Shown in pieces: positions 48,221 to 60,800 of a stretch of 64,000 nucleotides of DNA. Position 1 is the stretch's first letter. Each line of letters opens with the position of its first letter. A model generated the notes under the pieces. The model saw only the letters and a program-made list of their open reading frames with translations. It was not told the origin of the DNA and searched no databases. The position numbers and the translations under genes were made by a program. Origin of the DNA: Hymenolepis diminuta (taxonomy: Eukaryota > Platyhelminthes > Cestoda > Cyclophyllidea > Hymenolepididae); contig CAADRB010000012.1 in assembly GCA_900708905.1 (NCBI GenBank), forward strand, positions 1,409,235 through 1,473,234, read 5' to 3'.

Positions 48221-51200
48221 AGTTGAATATGCAAAATTTGATGTTGATATCCTTTATTTATTTTGTCGATAACTGTAAAAATGTAACATTTGCTTTTCAA
48301 AACCATCTTGAATGTAATCATTTTTACTTAAGTGGTAGTTTCTCCTGTAAAAAAGGAAATATGTAATTTACATACCTTTCTAATTAAACTTCAAGCTAAT
48401 GTGGGTTATATTACTGAAATTTCGGATTGTAAGGCTTTTACAATCCAGCTAAAAATAAGTTTCATTGAATTCAAATGAGGAACATTCCATGACTTTAATA
48501 GTCCTATTTTAGAGTCAAATGTCACATTTTGATCAGACTGATAAAATTATTAATAAATCTTCCATTCAACCAAATAAAATAGTGCGCCTCCCAAAAAATA
48601 TTTCGTTTAAAAGGTAATACATTTATTGTAATTTGGTAACTAAATGGTAGCTCTAATCCCGTCCGTAGAGCAAATTTAGGGAGCATACTAGGTGAGGTCA
48701 AATATCTCCTTGCTGAACTAAACGTCTTACCTAAAGGCAAACAGGATACAGCAGCCATCCCCAGATCAGAGCAGAGTTGGACCACGGGTGTATTGGACAA
48801 ACGTAAAGGAGTGAGAGGAAAAGAGGAAGAGTAGGAAAGGAACCCAAAATTGGAACAGAAGGATTAGGGTTGTTTGCAGGATGTGATAACAAGGTCAAAT
48901 TAGGATACGCTAGTAAGAGGTAACTGAGTGAATTCTTTGTTCATCGGATTGGCAATTAATAAAGTGGGTCTTCGTTTGAGACTTAGAACAACACAGAATT
49001 GTTTGGTAGAGTTCTTCAAAGGAAAATATCTTTATACAAATGCCGGTGAAAATTACTGACTGAAAGCTATAAATAGAAAATTATCAATATTTAACTAACA
49101 TTTTAACTGTGTCTTATACATCTGATGGATTACTCAATGGAGATAACAGACATTAATTGAGTAAGAAAAGTTATAATATTGAATCTTAACCTTATAATTG
49201 GAAAATAAAATAGATATACTTGTCTATATTTGTAATTACAGAAAATGGCATTCTTCTTGAAATAATGCTCAAAACACCAAAAATATCGTCTTTTGGCAAT
49301 GATTTAAGAAGTGAACATCTTAAATTGTACTAAGATGTTCTATTTTCTAACTGAGCTTATATCCGTAGCTGCTAATTCAAATCTCTGTCTCCACTATTAT
49401 AAGGGTTTGTTCTTTTTATTTGCTTATTCCCAAAAGTAACGTGTACAAAAATCTTAAGCTTGTGGTACGTACCTATTGACTCATACTTCTGCGAGTCTCC
49501 CTCTTTGAGACTCGGTGATTTATACCAGTCGTTCGAAATCGTCAACTCCCTTATCATATCTCAATATGATAAGGCGCTAACTTTTTTCGAATCTTGCTGC
49601 TTTCGACACTTAGCCATTTGATATCTGTACCTCCTCTAACATACACCCACGCAATTTTACCGATTGCTATCCACATCCTATTACCTAACTTGAACCCATA
49701 TAAGCGTCTAACATTAACTTCAAACAGCTTTGAATACCAGGGATTAGCATTTAGTCCAACCAATCGTTATAATAGAAGAGTTTCTCATAATACCATGAAA
49801 CGTTTCTATAAAACAATCAATTTTCCATTCCCCATTGTTACTAGAAATTATATGTAATGAAAGATCGTATCTTAAAATACCTATTAATAATATTTTCTTA
49901 CATAATTCAACTGTAAAAATGAAATGTAATTGGAAAAAATTACTTAGTAAACAAAAATACATGTTTCGTAGTCTGGGCAAGTTAGCATGAAAACCCCGTT
50001 TGTAAAATAGGCTACATTTATATATACTTTCAAATCATGTAATAAATTCATTCACCTATCAAACATTGATGTATCGGTTATTGAATAAATGTCAATCAGT
50101 GAAAATATCCGAATTAAAAGATGGAATATGAAGAGTTTTTTGACAATATCGTTCACACTATTGTCGTCCATCTTGTAGATCAGCAAAGAATAATTATTAA
50201 AATTTAAAATTAAATAAATTATATGTTTAAAAAGTGATCAAACTGAAAAGCTACGTATTAAATACTCAAATCACAGGTAAATACTTGATTTAATGTAGAT
50301 ACGTGATTTTTCTTCTCGAGGTAACACTTTAAATTTTATTTCATATCGGCTTAATAATAATGAACTTGTTTATAATCGTTCAAATGCATTATACGAATCT
50401 GTAGTCAATGTATTCTTCAATACCTGCTTAGACCTAAAACTCCATCTTTTCGTAAATATGCTTCGTAACTTTAAGTTGAGAATACTGGCCAGTTGATAAG
50501 TTAGGCTAATTAATACGACCTCTCTGATTCATACGCTTTTAAAGGACAAGTAAATAAGATGATACTAGATCATTTGATTTTGCCATATCCTTATACACTT
50601 TTTTGTACCCACGCACGCTGATTTATAGATATACTGGGTCCCTGGCTGACTCATGCCTCAATCCTAACTATCAATTCCTCATCGACGAATAAATAACGCG
50701 AAATCCCCTAGCTGCCTTATCGTTTCTCATTTCACCTGCTTTTTACAACCCAGCTTGTCTTCGCTCAGTCCTGACGCCCTCTTTTCTCACGCTTCCTTCC
50801 ACTCCTTTCTCCTCTTATTCCTTCTTATATGTCTTATACACATTCGTGCAGCATAACTGCTAGTCCTCTCCCTTAGGAAAGGCGAGTATGTCCTGTTAGC
50901 TTTAAGAAAATTATGACCTCTATCAAGGGAAATCTAGTCTAATTTGGTCAAGCCCTAAGTGGCTCCATTAGAGGAAATAGCAAGGGTACTTTCTAAATAA
51001 AAATTTAAATGACTGCTCTCTACCAAGTTGGCTTTTCAAATGTCATGTCTCACGAGAGCGTTAACTAAAAAGTCGCCTCCTAGGAATGCTAAAGAGAGAC
51101 TTAAATATGGTGGAGAGGACGTAATCAAGGATTGGCTCCACGAAGATCTTGACAAGCTTTGGGTCCCAAAAAGAACTAGGCTAGAACGCCAAGAAAATCA

Positions 51201-51394
51201 GTGTTTCGACCGAGTTTTCATGACTAAATCGACCAGCAGTCACTTCCTGCCTCTAAAAGGGTAAATCCCCACCTCAAGGGAATTCAAGCGAAGACAGTGA
51301 AGCGGTACAAATCGTATGTGAATGCTTGCGCATCGATAGAATCACTGTTCCTAAAACATAATAATCAATTACAATTTCCTGTGCTCAATTTTCA
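48221..51394. other. Intergenic stretch between 2TM-C and repeat R2 copy 2
   Basis: Contains a purine-rich patch at about 48.79-48.87 kb, the paired hairpins at 49.49-49.57 kb, and a pyrimidine-rich patch at 50.70-50.83 kb. Overlapping frames on both strands at 49554-49980 show no domain. The plus-strand frame at 51028-51264 lies just before repeat R2 and may be a degraded element ORF. Confidence 0.4.
49493..49573. repeat. Two adjacent perfect hairpins
   Basis: GAGTCTC/GAGACTC (7 bp, 7-base loop) at 49493-49513 is followed by CTTATCATAT/ATATGATAAG (10 bp, 4-base loop) at 49550-49573. Confidence 0.7.
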
Positions 51395-51510
51395 GTTGTT
51401 TTAAATCTAATAAAAGACATGGGCAGTCAGAGCGCCACATATCAATGCTCACATTAGACTCAGTTCGAGTCTCTTCAAGTCAGAACGCTGAGAAATAAAA
51501 TAATTCACCT
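51395..51510 (+). repeat. Dispersed repeat R2, copy 2
   Basis: Counterpart of 38285-38400, same orientation: TAATAAAAGACA, CAATGCTCACATTAGACTCAG, TTCGAGTCTCTTCAA, AACGCTGAGA. Confidence 0.55.
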
Positions 51511-51898
51511 CCCCCACAAATCACACCCCCACAGCTATTTTTATAAATAAACAGATATATTGTAGAGGTCTTCTGACGCTGTAACTTAAATTGTGTACGT
51601 CTAGTCGATTATTGCTCTAAGGTGAACTAATTTGTTGCTCTCTGCTTTTTTTGGACCCAGTGGTAGAGGTCACAAATAGTAAGAGCGATATATTGAAACG
51701 AAATCTTTCCAACACTGATGGCTCGGAAAAATATTACAATATCTGAATAAAAAGAAAAGGCAGAGATTGATAAGAATTGAGAATTTATATTCATTGGCGC
51801 CGTTAACACATTGTCCGAATAATTATCACGACATTAAAATGTTTTAAAAATTAGCAGGTTCTTTGGTTCCTTCTTCTTATTCACCATTCAAGGCTTAT

Positions 51899-54800
51899 TC
51901 AACTGAGATCAGCTTGTTGATGCAGAGTGAATTGGTCGAACTCCTCTTTGTGTTCAAACACAGCAGAGACGAACTGTGGAACAGCACGATCCATAAGGCT
52001 TGGACGGGTGGGTAAAAATCCGGCCAGAAATCCAATATGTCCTCCGTGACGTGTCAATGCGAGGATAACATTACTATCTGAGTCGTTAACCACATTAAGT
52101 GGCAAACCTTAAAAAAATTCAACTTTAGCTCTTATGGTTTATTCTCACGGAGATAGAGACCTATTCAACCTTACTTTGAAATGGCACAAAAGGATCGTCT
52201 GCAGCATTCAGGCAGAGAATAGGAATGCGAACTCGATGGATTTTGGTTGCAGGTGAGGCATCGGTATAGTATTCATCAACTGACTTGTAGCCAAACATAT
52301 CCACAGTTATGGACTCGTCAAACTCACGAATAGAACGGCTCTAAATAAAAATGAATATATTTACTACTTAATTGAAATAAGCAGAATTAAAATATCTAAG
52401 CTGATTAGAATGATCTTTGCTTCTCCATAGATATCATATTAATAATTAATAATTTTGTATACCCTACTAACTAAACAACCTTAGTTTACAACACATAATC
52501 AATCAATACATAGAAAGATGCTTATCACATACATGTTTAGTATGCAAAATGGAGCTGAGATGGATTTCAAATTCACTTTACTCTGTATTAATTCTATTTA
52601 AAAGAGACATTTTAGATAAAATGAACAAAATTAATGACAGAGGTCAACACAAAATCCTATACAACCGCAAATGGAAAAGTAAGAAATGAAAACTACCGAT
52701 GAGGCGTCAACCAAGCTGAAGACCACACAGTGCATATTTTGCATCGGGATGAGCAATTACTACAGTTGATGTCTTGACAGTCTGACAGTTGACTGCACAA
52801 AAACTGGAATCGGCATCAATATTAAAATTACTTGTATCCATAAATATATATACATATATGATCATGGAGTAGATACACTTCTATCGTATGTCTTTCTGGA
52901 CATGAGTCAACCAAAGACTAGTCATTGAACGCATAGATCATAGCGGCAGAAACTAGACTTTCTAGAATTGCAATAGTATCGAAGAGGTTAACTCTGCAAA
53001 AGAAAATATAAATGACAAAATCTAATGAACAATAACATTCCAGATTTATCTAAGCAACCCTAAAAATGGTTTGAAAAATTCGATAAGTCAAACTTCTAGT
53101 CAAGCATTAACCGGAAGTAATCAGATAATATCTTTCTCCGGACAATATCGTTGACGAAAGAATGAAGACATTAGAAATCCTGAACTCGGAGCTCTGATAT
53201 CCCGACCTTGAACCCCCAACAGTGTTCATGGTTTTTTTTTATTAAATAAAATAGTACTTTTTGTAATTATTAAGTCATAATGACAGTGGACGGTCATCCT
53301 TACCATCCATGAAAAAAGCCCACGATCTCTCACAGTCTATCGCCTCCGATTAAGTATGACTATGGCGAAAAAGTCTCAACTCGCAATATATTAGTCAACT
53401 TACTGAAACTCAAAACGAGAATTAAGTTGATCGTTTGATTTAATACTATGATTATTTTGATACAAAATATGCACTTTTATATTTAACAATAAGCAAAAAA
53501 ATAGTTAAACAAGTTCACTAATACTATTAATAAGACCATCGATCAAAAATGTGTTGATAAATTTCGCAAAGAGATAATGAATAGCTTAATGTAGGATTAA
53601 TCTTAGAGGGAGAAGAATGAAATGGAAAGAGTTCGATCCCAAAAGAGGTCGTAATGTAGTGAGATATTTTATAGATAAATTTGGAAGGCTGATCAGTAAC
53701 CATTTCTCAAGAACAAAACATTCAGTCGTAAGTTTCTACAAAACCACGAGGTCCAAAATTGGTCTTAATGCCTTTTTCAGCACACATGAACATCTACAAG
53801 GGCACAGACTTATAAGACTGGATTCAATTATTAGAATTCATATCAAATGAACAGCAGTGAGCCGTGTTAAAAATCGTGTTAGCTGTTATCGTCTGCGAGT
53901 ATACGGGTTATTAGAAAAGAGATCTTTCTAAATTGGTTGATCAACTATCTAAATTAACCAAGTGGTTAATAAGCTCTGGACTCCGTGGACATAAATTCAT
54001 TCAGGAAACAGGAGACAAATTCTTCTCTTAATTCATACCGGACTGCATAACTCCGTCCTGTGTTCAGATCCATTCCCATGAGGAAAAATCGTAACATTAT
54101 TTTTACTCTCTGAGGGGAATCATAAAAGTTACAAATTTGGATATAAACAGAGGGATTAATTCGTAAAGTTAAAAAAACATTTAAACCCCAATATGGTCGC
54201 CATATTGAAGATTGACCTCAAATCGAAGACTATAAAGTTGAATGATATTCACCAATAGCTACAGACTCCATTGATCTGAAGTGTAGACTGAGTACAGTAA
54301 AAATACAGAAAAAAGATATGAAACTCAAAAAAATTGATGGAGAAAGGACCATGATCAAATCTAAAATGTTGGGTGCAACCAAATAACGTTCTTATTTCGT
54401 AAAAATATACATTAATAGACAAGGAATTAATAGAAAAATATGGAATGTTATGAGATAATGAAAATTCAATCCATTAATATCACCAGTCATAGGGGGCAAA
54501 ATAGCTGAAATTGAAAAGAAAACAAAACAGATATGTACCACTATTCAATCAATCGAGTACTCAGTTTTTTTCAACTTCATAGCCTTCAAAGTTGGGTTTC
54601 AACAGCGCTTTGTTTAAAAACCTCTCAGAATAAGACGTCCTCGAGGACAAAGAAATACCCATCACTATTGAAAATAAAAAGAAACCCATTTTGAGGTACC
54701 TGCATTACAATTAAAATTGAAGGCTAAACAAAGCTCTGGCCAACTGCAAACGGATCATTCAGATAATTTTGCAAGAGAGGATCAAGATACCTATAACACT

Positions 54801-57800
54801 TCCAAGTCTTACAAATTATACTACCACAAAGTAGGGTCCAAGATCTATAATATGCGAAAACGGAGAGGTGAGGAGGTAGCTAAGTTGCAGAGTAAAGTCA
54901 ACAAAAAGATGTTAGACATCTGGAAAATCGATAACGACTCAAAGGCCAAGAGATGAGTCTTGCGCAGAAAAAAGTGAAAGAGTTAGAAAAGTGGGTTATA
55001 TGGGCTTAATAACAATTATAGTATTAGATTGATCAATGACCATGAACTTGGTAATAAAAAGAATTAGGGAATACAGCCTTCACGTCTAACAGAGCATTCT
55101 CCATTTTACTTTCATCTGAGCAATTTGAAAATAGGAAATGCTCCACAGCCCAATTAACCGACTTGGAATTGGCTTGTGAATTTGGGGACTTGGAAAATAT
55201 AAACGAACCTCAACTTCCGCTATTGAAAATAGATATCCAGTGCAATAATAGTCTTGAAATGTCAGCTTCTTCGTTGAATAACGTTCTGAGCTTTTATGGG
55301 GCGAGATGTAAGATCAAAAAAAGGCCCGAAATTATCGACTTTCACTCACCTCTCCCCTTAAAGCTAAATAGCAACCTGTTCAACTGAAAAAGACAATTTC
55401 GACCATAATACAAGACAGTGTTACAGCTTAGAAGGCATCTACGTAGGACAGAGAAAACTACTCGAGTCATTGCTCTTACAATCTTTACAAACTACACCAC
55501 CACAAGATAAGAAGATAAAGATGATAGCAAAGTATTATCTATCTGGAGAGAACAAAGAAAAGGTCATAGTCACCTAATCAGTAATGTGGATAAGTGACAG
55601 AGCAAAGTGGAATAACGTGGGAAAATCGATAAATATCTTGAAGGCTGAGGAATGAATTAGAGGTAGAAAGGCTTGGAGGAGAATATAAAACGGAGTTAAA
55701 CTCTAGAGTACTACAATCAAATAAGCCTAATGCTAAAGTGCAGTAATCAAAGACCATAAAACTAGCTAGAAAAGAGAATTAGAGGGATTACATGATTTAT
55801 GTATGTAATCACGCTCTTGAGCATGAGAAAGATGTGAATCCATGTGAGGCTATTTTTAACCCACGCAGAGTCAGTGCGCATTCATTAGCTCCTTGGCTTG
55901 GGATTGGAACAGTAAACATAAACATTGGCAGAATTTTCGCCTCATAAAAAAGCGTTGCCAGTTTTTGAATTTAAACAAAGGTAATGCCGTCAAAAGGCAA
56001 TGGCCGTTAAGCCATTCAGGTGACGAATAAAGGCCAACTAGAGTCTAAAACCAACACCAGTTAATTTATACCATTATTTGTTTCATGTGATGGATGTAAT
56101 ACTACAGAGTCAAGAAAATATACAAGGTTAAAATTAGATAGATTAGTAAATTTAAACACTAGTCGAACATTCACCTCATAAAGAAGGGGATATTGTACTT
56201 ATACGAAGATAATATTTTAAGTAGGAGTGACTTAGGCCTTTTAGGACAATGATTAAAAGATCACTATGGTGGTTACTATACTTGAATTAAACTTCAATAG
56301 AAAGTAATCAAAAATATACAGGGCGATTTGGAATTAACTACCTATAAAGATCCCCATGCGTCTGGTTATTCAAAAACGTCCCAATCTATCCACACATTTT
56401 ACAGCTCCAAAACCTTTTTTTCTAGTGCAAAGACAGTTACGAAAGATCTTCACATAACTCAAGGCTACAGGCTTCGTAAGCGAGTGCCGAATGGTTCGAG
56501 AAAATGCGGGGAATTGTTATGCACAATCAGATTTTTTATTAAATGCTCTGTTAAGTCTATTTTTCTCATATTTTATATAAGTGCTTATTGTAATAAAGCT
56601 ATTTGATTTTCAATTTGAAGAGTAACTTTAATCTTCCTGTATATCAATGCACTCAAATGACGTGATAATTGCCACACTACAGAGTTAATTTCAATGACAG
56701 ACAGCTAAGAGTTAAAGATCTTGAAATTAATTAACGCGGTAAGTGTAAGCATCTAGCTCATCAAAGCTTTTTTATTCAATCTAAACAAAGACAATTCCAG
56801 GCGAGCATTCAGACAACAAATACAGGGTAATCAGAGGCTAAAATCATTGTCAGTAGACTTAAGTTATCAACTACTTTAGTGTGGTAACTGTTTTACTACA
56901 GAGTTACTTCCAAAAATGTCCAGTCACGAAAAATATGTAGAGCTGAAATTAAGTGAGACAATAAATACAAGCACTAAAGACAAAAGGTGCTCGATGTTGC
57001 CACGAACCAACGATCATAAGATCATTCAGACAATCAATAAACTGCAAATCTACAGAACGATTGAAAAATAACTACCTATAAAGACCTCCTGGTGTTTAAG
57101 TCCTAAAGAAGGCGCCATGTTTATAAATCTGTTGTTCAAGTGCAAATACTATGCAAAGGGCGTAAAAATTTTCATGCGAAATTCAAAGACATCGCAAGAC
57201 TGTGAGTGAGCGCCTACGTGAAATTGGAATTCAAAGAAAACTTCACGTCACCCGTATTCTTCTTGGGCTGGTATTTTATTTTGATTTAAAGAAAAGAGAG
57301 CTACTCCTTGCATACCTTGCATATTAGTAGGTTCATGTAATGTGTCTTATTCAAGGGATAATTTTCAAAATTTAAGAACCTCGAAAAAAAGTGGCTTCCA
57401 GATGTTTCAGGTAGAGGATCTGGCTGCAATAGCATATTCCAGAGAGTAAACCAGTTCACTTAACTGGGGCGTATCTACGCCTAGAACTTCCAAACTGATA
57501 GGAATTAGGTTCAAATAGTTCCAAAGAGAATTCGTTCCTCGAACACTGTGTTTTACGATTTCTGTTTTCCCAAGCTCGCACCTGAGAGGTAAGCCCAAAA
57601 ATTTAGCAGTTAGAAAACATGGAAAATTTAATGTAGAGTTTACAGGTCAATGAATGTATCATATACAGAAAAGATGCAAATGATACAGATAATTGGGTTA
57701 GATCAATGGTAGGGAACATGGTCATTAAATGAAACCAAAATACTTACTTTTATTTTTAGGACCAATTACCTCATGTCAGGTATACGCGCAACATATTGCT

Positions 57801-60800
57801 TAAACAATTCCGTGTTACTCTCTTTTACTTGTTGAACCCTGAGAATATCGCTTTCTTTTTTTATTAAGTATGTAAATATAGTGACCAATTTACACATCAG
57901 CTTAGTTAGAATTCATTGATTCCATACTCAACTGTGTATATTAAATAAATGGAATAACCACCCGGACTAATTAAAAACGGTCAAAAGAGAATTAGCAGAA
58001 GGCCCATTCCTCATCAGAAAATCCACAGTGTTATTACTCAGTGCAGGATGGATGTTGAATAACGCTGCACATTTTAAGCATGAAAATAGTTATTGAATCA
58101 AGATTACAAATCAGTCTGACTCTGACTAGAACCCCACCTTGACCATTCTGGAATATTTTCTCAGCAAACTCACCTTAAGAATGCGTGGAACATCATATTT
58201 TTCGGAGAGAACCTCGGCATTTCGTATGACGAGTTGGCGCAGACCATGGGTGAGTGGATAGTTGAATAGGAGCCAGTCAAGAGACTTTTCCAACTTGTCG
58301 GAGGTTTGAGGGACGTCCCAGGGCATGCAAATACACATTGCAGCTGTGAGAGGACAAGATTTACTGGTATCATTCTGTTCATCAGCCAAGTAATTGAAGA
58401 GCAAGAGTCTAGATGAGAAAAGGAAAACAATACGCTTAGATGCTGCAAACTTAAGCTTATATTTGCTTAGCGCCCTGTAAATATGCAGAGAATATTCCTA
58501 CCAAATAAAGGTCTTATTCTGCTCTTAAACAAATACAAACAGGTTTGTTAAATCTGATAATGAAAATACAAATCAAAATATAAGTAATTTCATGGAGAAA
58601 CTGAAGTCCAGAGAAATCATGCCTCAGTAACCTTGAAAACTAAGTTTCGGCCGAAATTAGCCATTCAAGTACTCTAAACGTTTAGAAAATAAGTAAATTT
58701 TCAGGACCTGATTTCTCATATTTAACTCTGCTATCCATTTGATAATGGATATGTAAAACCGTGCTTCTCTCTGTCCAATGTAACTATTACCAAACCATTT
58801 TTTCCATCAATGACTCGAAAATTTTTCCCCGATCTCCCAAGAGTCTAAAGCCAAAATTTAAAGGACAGAGGTTGCAGTCAAAACCCAAACCCTAGATAAG
58901 TTTTACATTACTTAAATCCTCGAATTTCATTCACGCCGGTAAATGTGATGTCGAAAGCCACATGCATCTTCATACCCAGCTCATATCATTGATACGAATA
59001 GAAGACGATCAACATTAAATTAAGGAAACTATTGAGTAAGATAAATCATATCGAATTAAGGTTGAGTCCATGCCAGCTAACAGCTATGTTGCTGTAACGA
59101 TGGGAAAAATAGTGCGGCAAGGAATGTTTGTTCCTTTTGCTATTAGGCGAGATAGAAGTTATTCATTAAGAAAATATAAATGAAAAATATATAAATCCTA
59201 GACCTTGTTAAACACTCAACGCCCATTATACAGTAACCAAAGCTAACCTTAAACAGCACGTAATGGCGCCAAATATTTTAAGGCAAAATCTATTTGACAT
59301 TCTAAACTAGGAGAATCTGTTACTGTTTCTTATAACGGCATCGAGATTTTACTTTTTCACCTCTCAGAAAATGAAATATTTACCGATACACCCTCTATTT
59401 CCAATAGTTCGTATTTTTCATACATTTGCTTGATAATCCAGTGCCATTTATATAACCCTATACAAAACGGCAAAATAAAAGGGATCAGAGTAATGATAAA
59501 TTAAAAGAAAAATCGGCAAATCATTCATACGTATTCATTTATCTCAGACTATTAATACCACTTACAGACAAACTTTAAATGGCATGTCTGACTACTTAAC
59601 TAACTATACTTTAGTGCTAGACAAATACTTTATGAGTCTCTTTCAAAATGTACAGTTTTCAGGCTCGTGATATCAACTAATCTAATTTGACTACTTAGTT
59701 TAGCTCAAATATGAATCAAGACAGTCGTCTCATCGATTTCGTCCGACACACACTTATTAAGTTCTGCATGCTCATACGCACATCCGTAATAATGTTCAAG
59801 TCTGCTGAAGGAAAAAGATTTCTGACACTCACCTTGAGTAATGGGCTAATAATCGAAGACTTCCCTTATGAGAAATTCACATCCTGCCACCGATCTCTTG
59901 ACCAATATTTACCATTATAGTCATTTATTTGTTCACTGAAAGCGTATTAATGAGGGTCAACCTCGTAACCCCTGATCTAATAGATATTCAAGCCAACCAC
60001 TACCGCCAGCGCATATGCAAATCAATAATGATACGAACCTGTAATGCGTAACCATAAAGATGTAAATCTGCGGTCGTCAGCCCGTAAAGAAAAGGGTTCG
60101 TAGGAGTCGATAACTTCTATTTCAATGCAAGGTGGGAAAAGCCACTACTTGTGTTTGAGATCCGCTGATTGTAAATAAGTAAAATCTTTGATTAAATACT
60201 TATAGACTCCTTTATAAATAATAATCAGAAAATATATCGTTTTTAATATCAAAAAGTTGCGCTTCGGTTATAAAGAAGCAAATTTCTCAATCTATCGGTA
60301 AAAGGCTCCAAACATGAACTATTTTTCAAAAACCTGCGGGTTATGATGCAACGAACTATGCCTATAAAGTGACAATTAAACAGCATTTAAGATCACGACT
60401 TTAAATGAAATAAGGCCCTTTTGAGGTCCTGGATTGTATTCTCTACTTCCCGCAGTTCTTTATCGAGGTCATTTTATTGTTCCATACGTTTAGATGCATC
60501 CCACGGTTTCACTTTGTAATACCGTTCACTTTTTATAATAAGATATAATAAAAATACCAGCCTTAAATGCTTTACAAATCTGAGTAACTTACATAATTTA
60601 TAAGAGGCTTATCTACACTTCGTCGTATCAGATATCTCACGTTTTTTACCTAAATATATGTGCCCTATGAAATCCGAAATAAGAAAAAATTATCATTTGA
60701 GCAATCCCTGTTAAATAGTAGAGATCAGTGTATTTTTTCAAAGAGCAAGCGTTTATAATTATCACCACTACGCTATTCGGATAGTTTACTCCAGCGTAAA

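Noticed and set aside
49554..49857. Overlapping frames on both strands, minus one with WIAIGKIAWVYVRGG
   Set aside because: No recognisable domain, no splice borders that extend either frame, and mutual antisense overlap points to chance.
53620..53640. B-box-like GTTCGATCCC suggesting a tRNA gene
   Set aside because: No A box or acceptor stem at the right distance.
58170..58448. Second minus-strand frame overlapping ABHD exon 5
   Set aside because: Out-of-frame shadow; the frame that gives the ABHD cap region and joins in phase is the other one.
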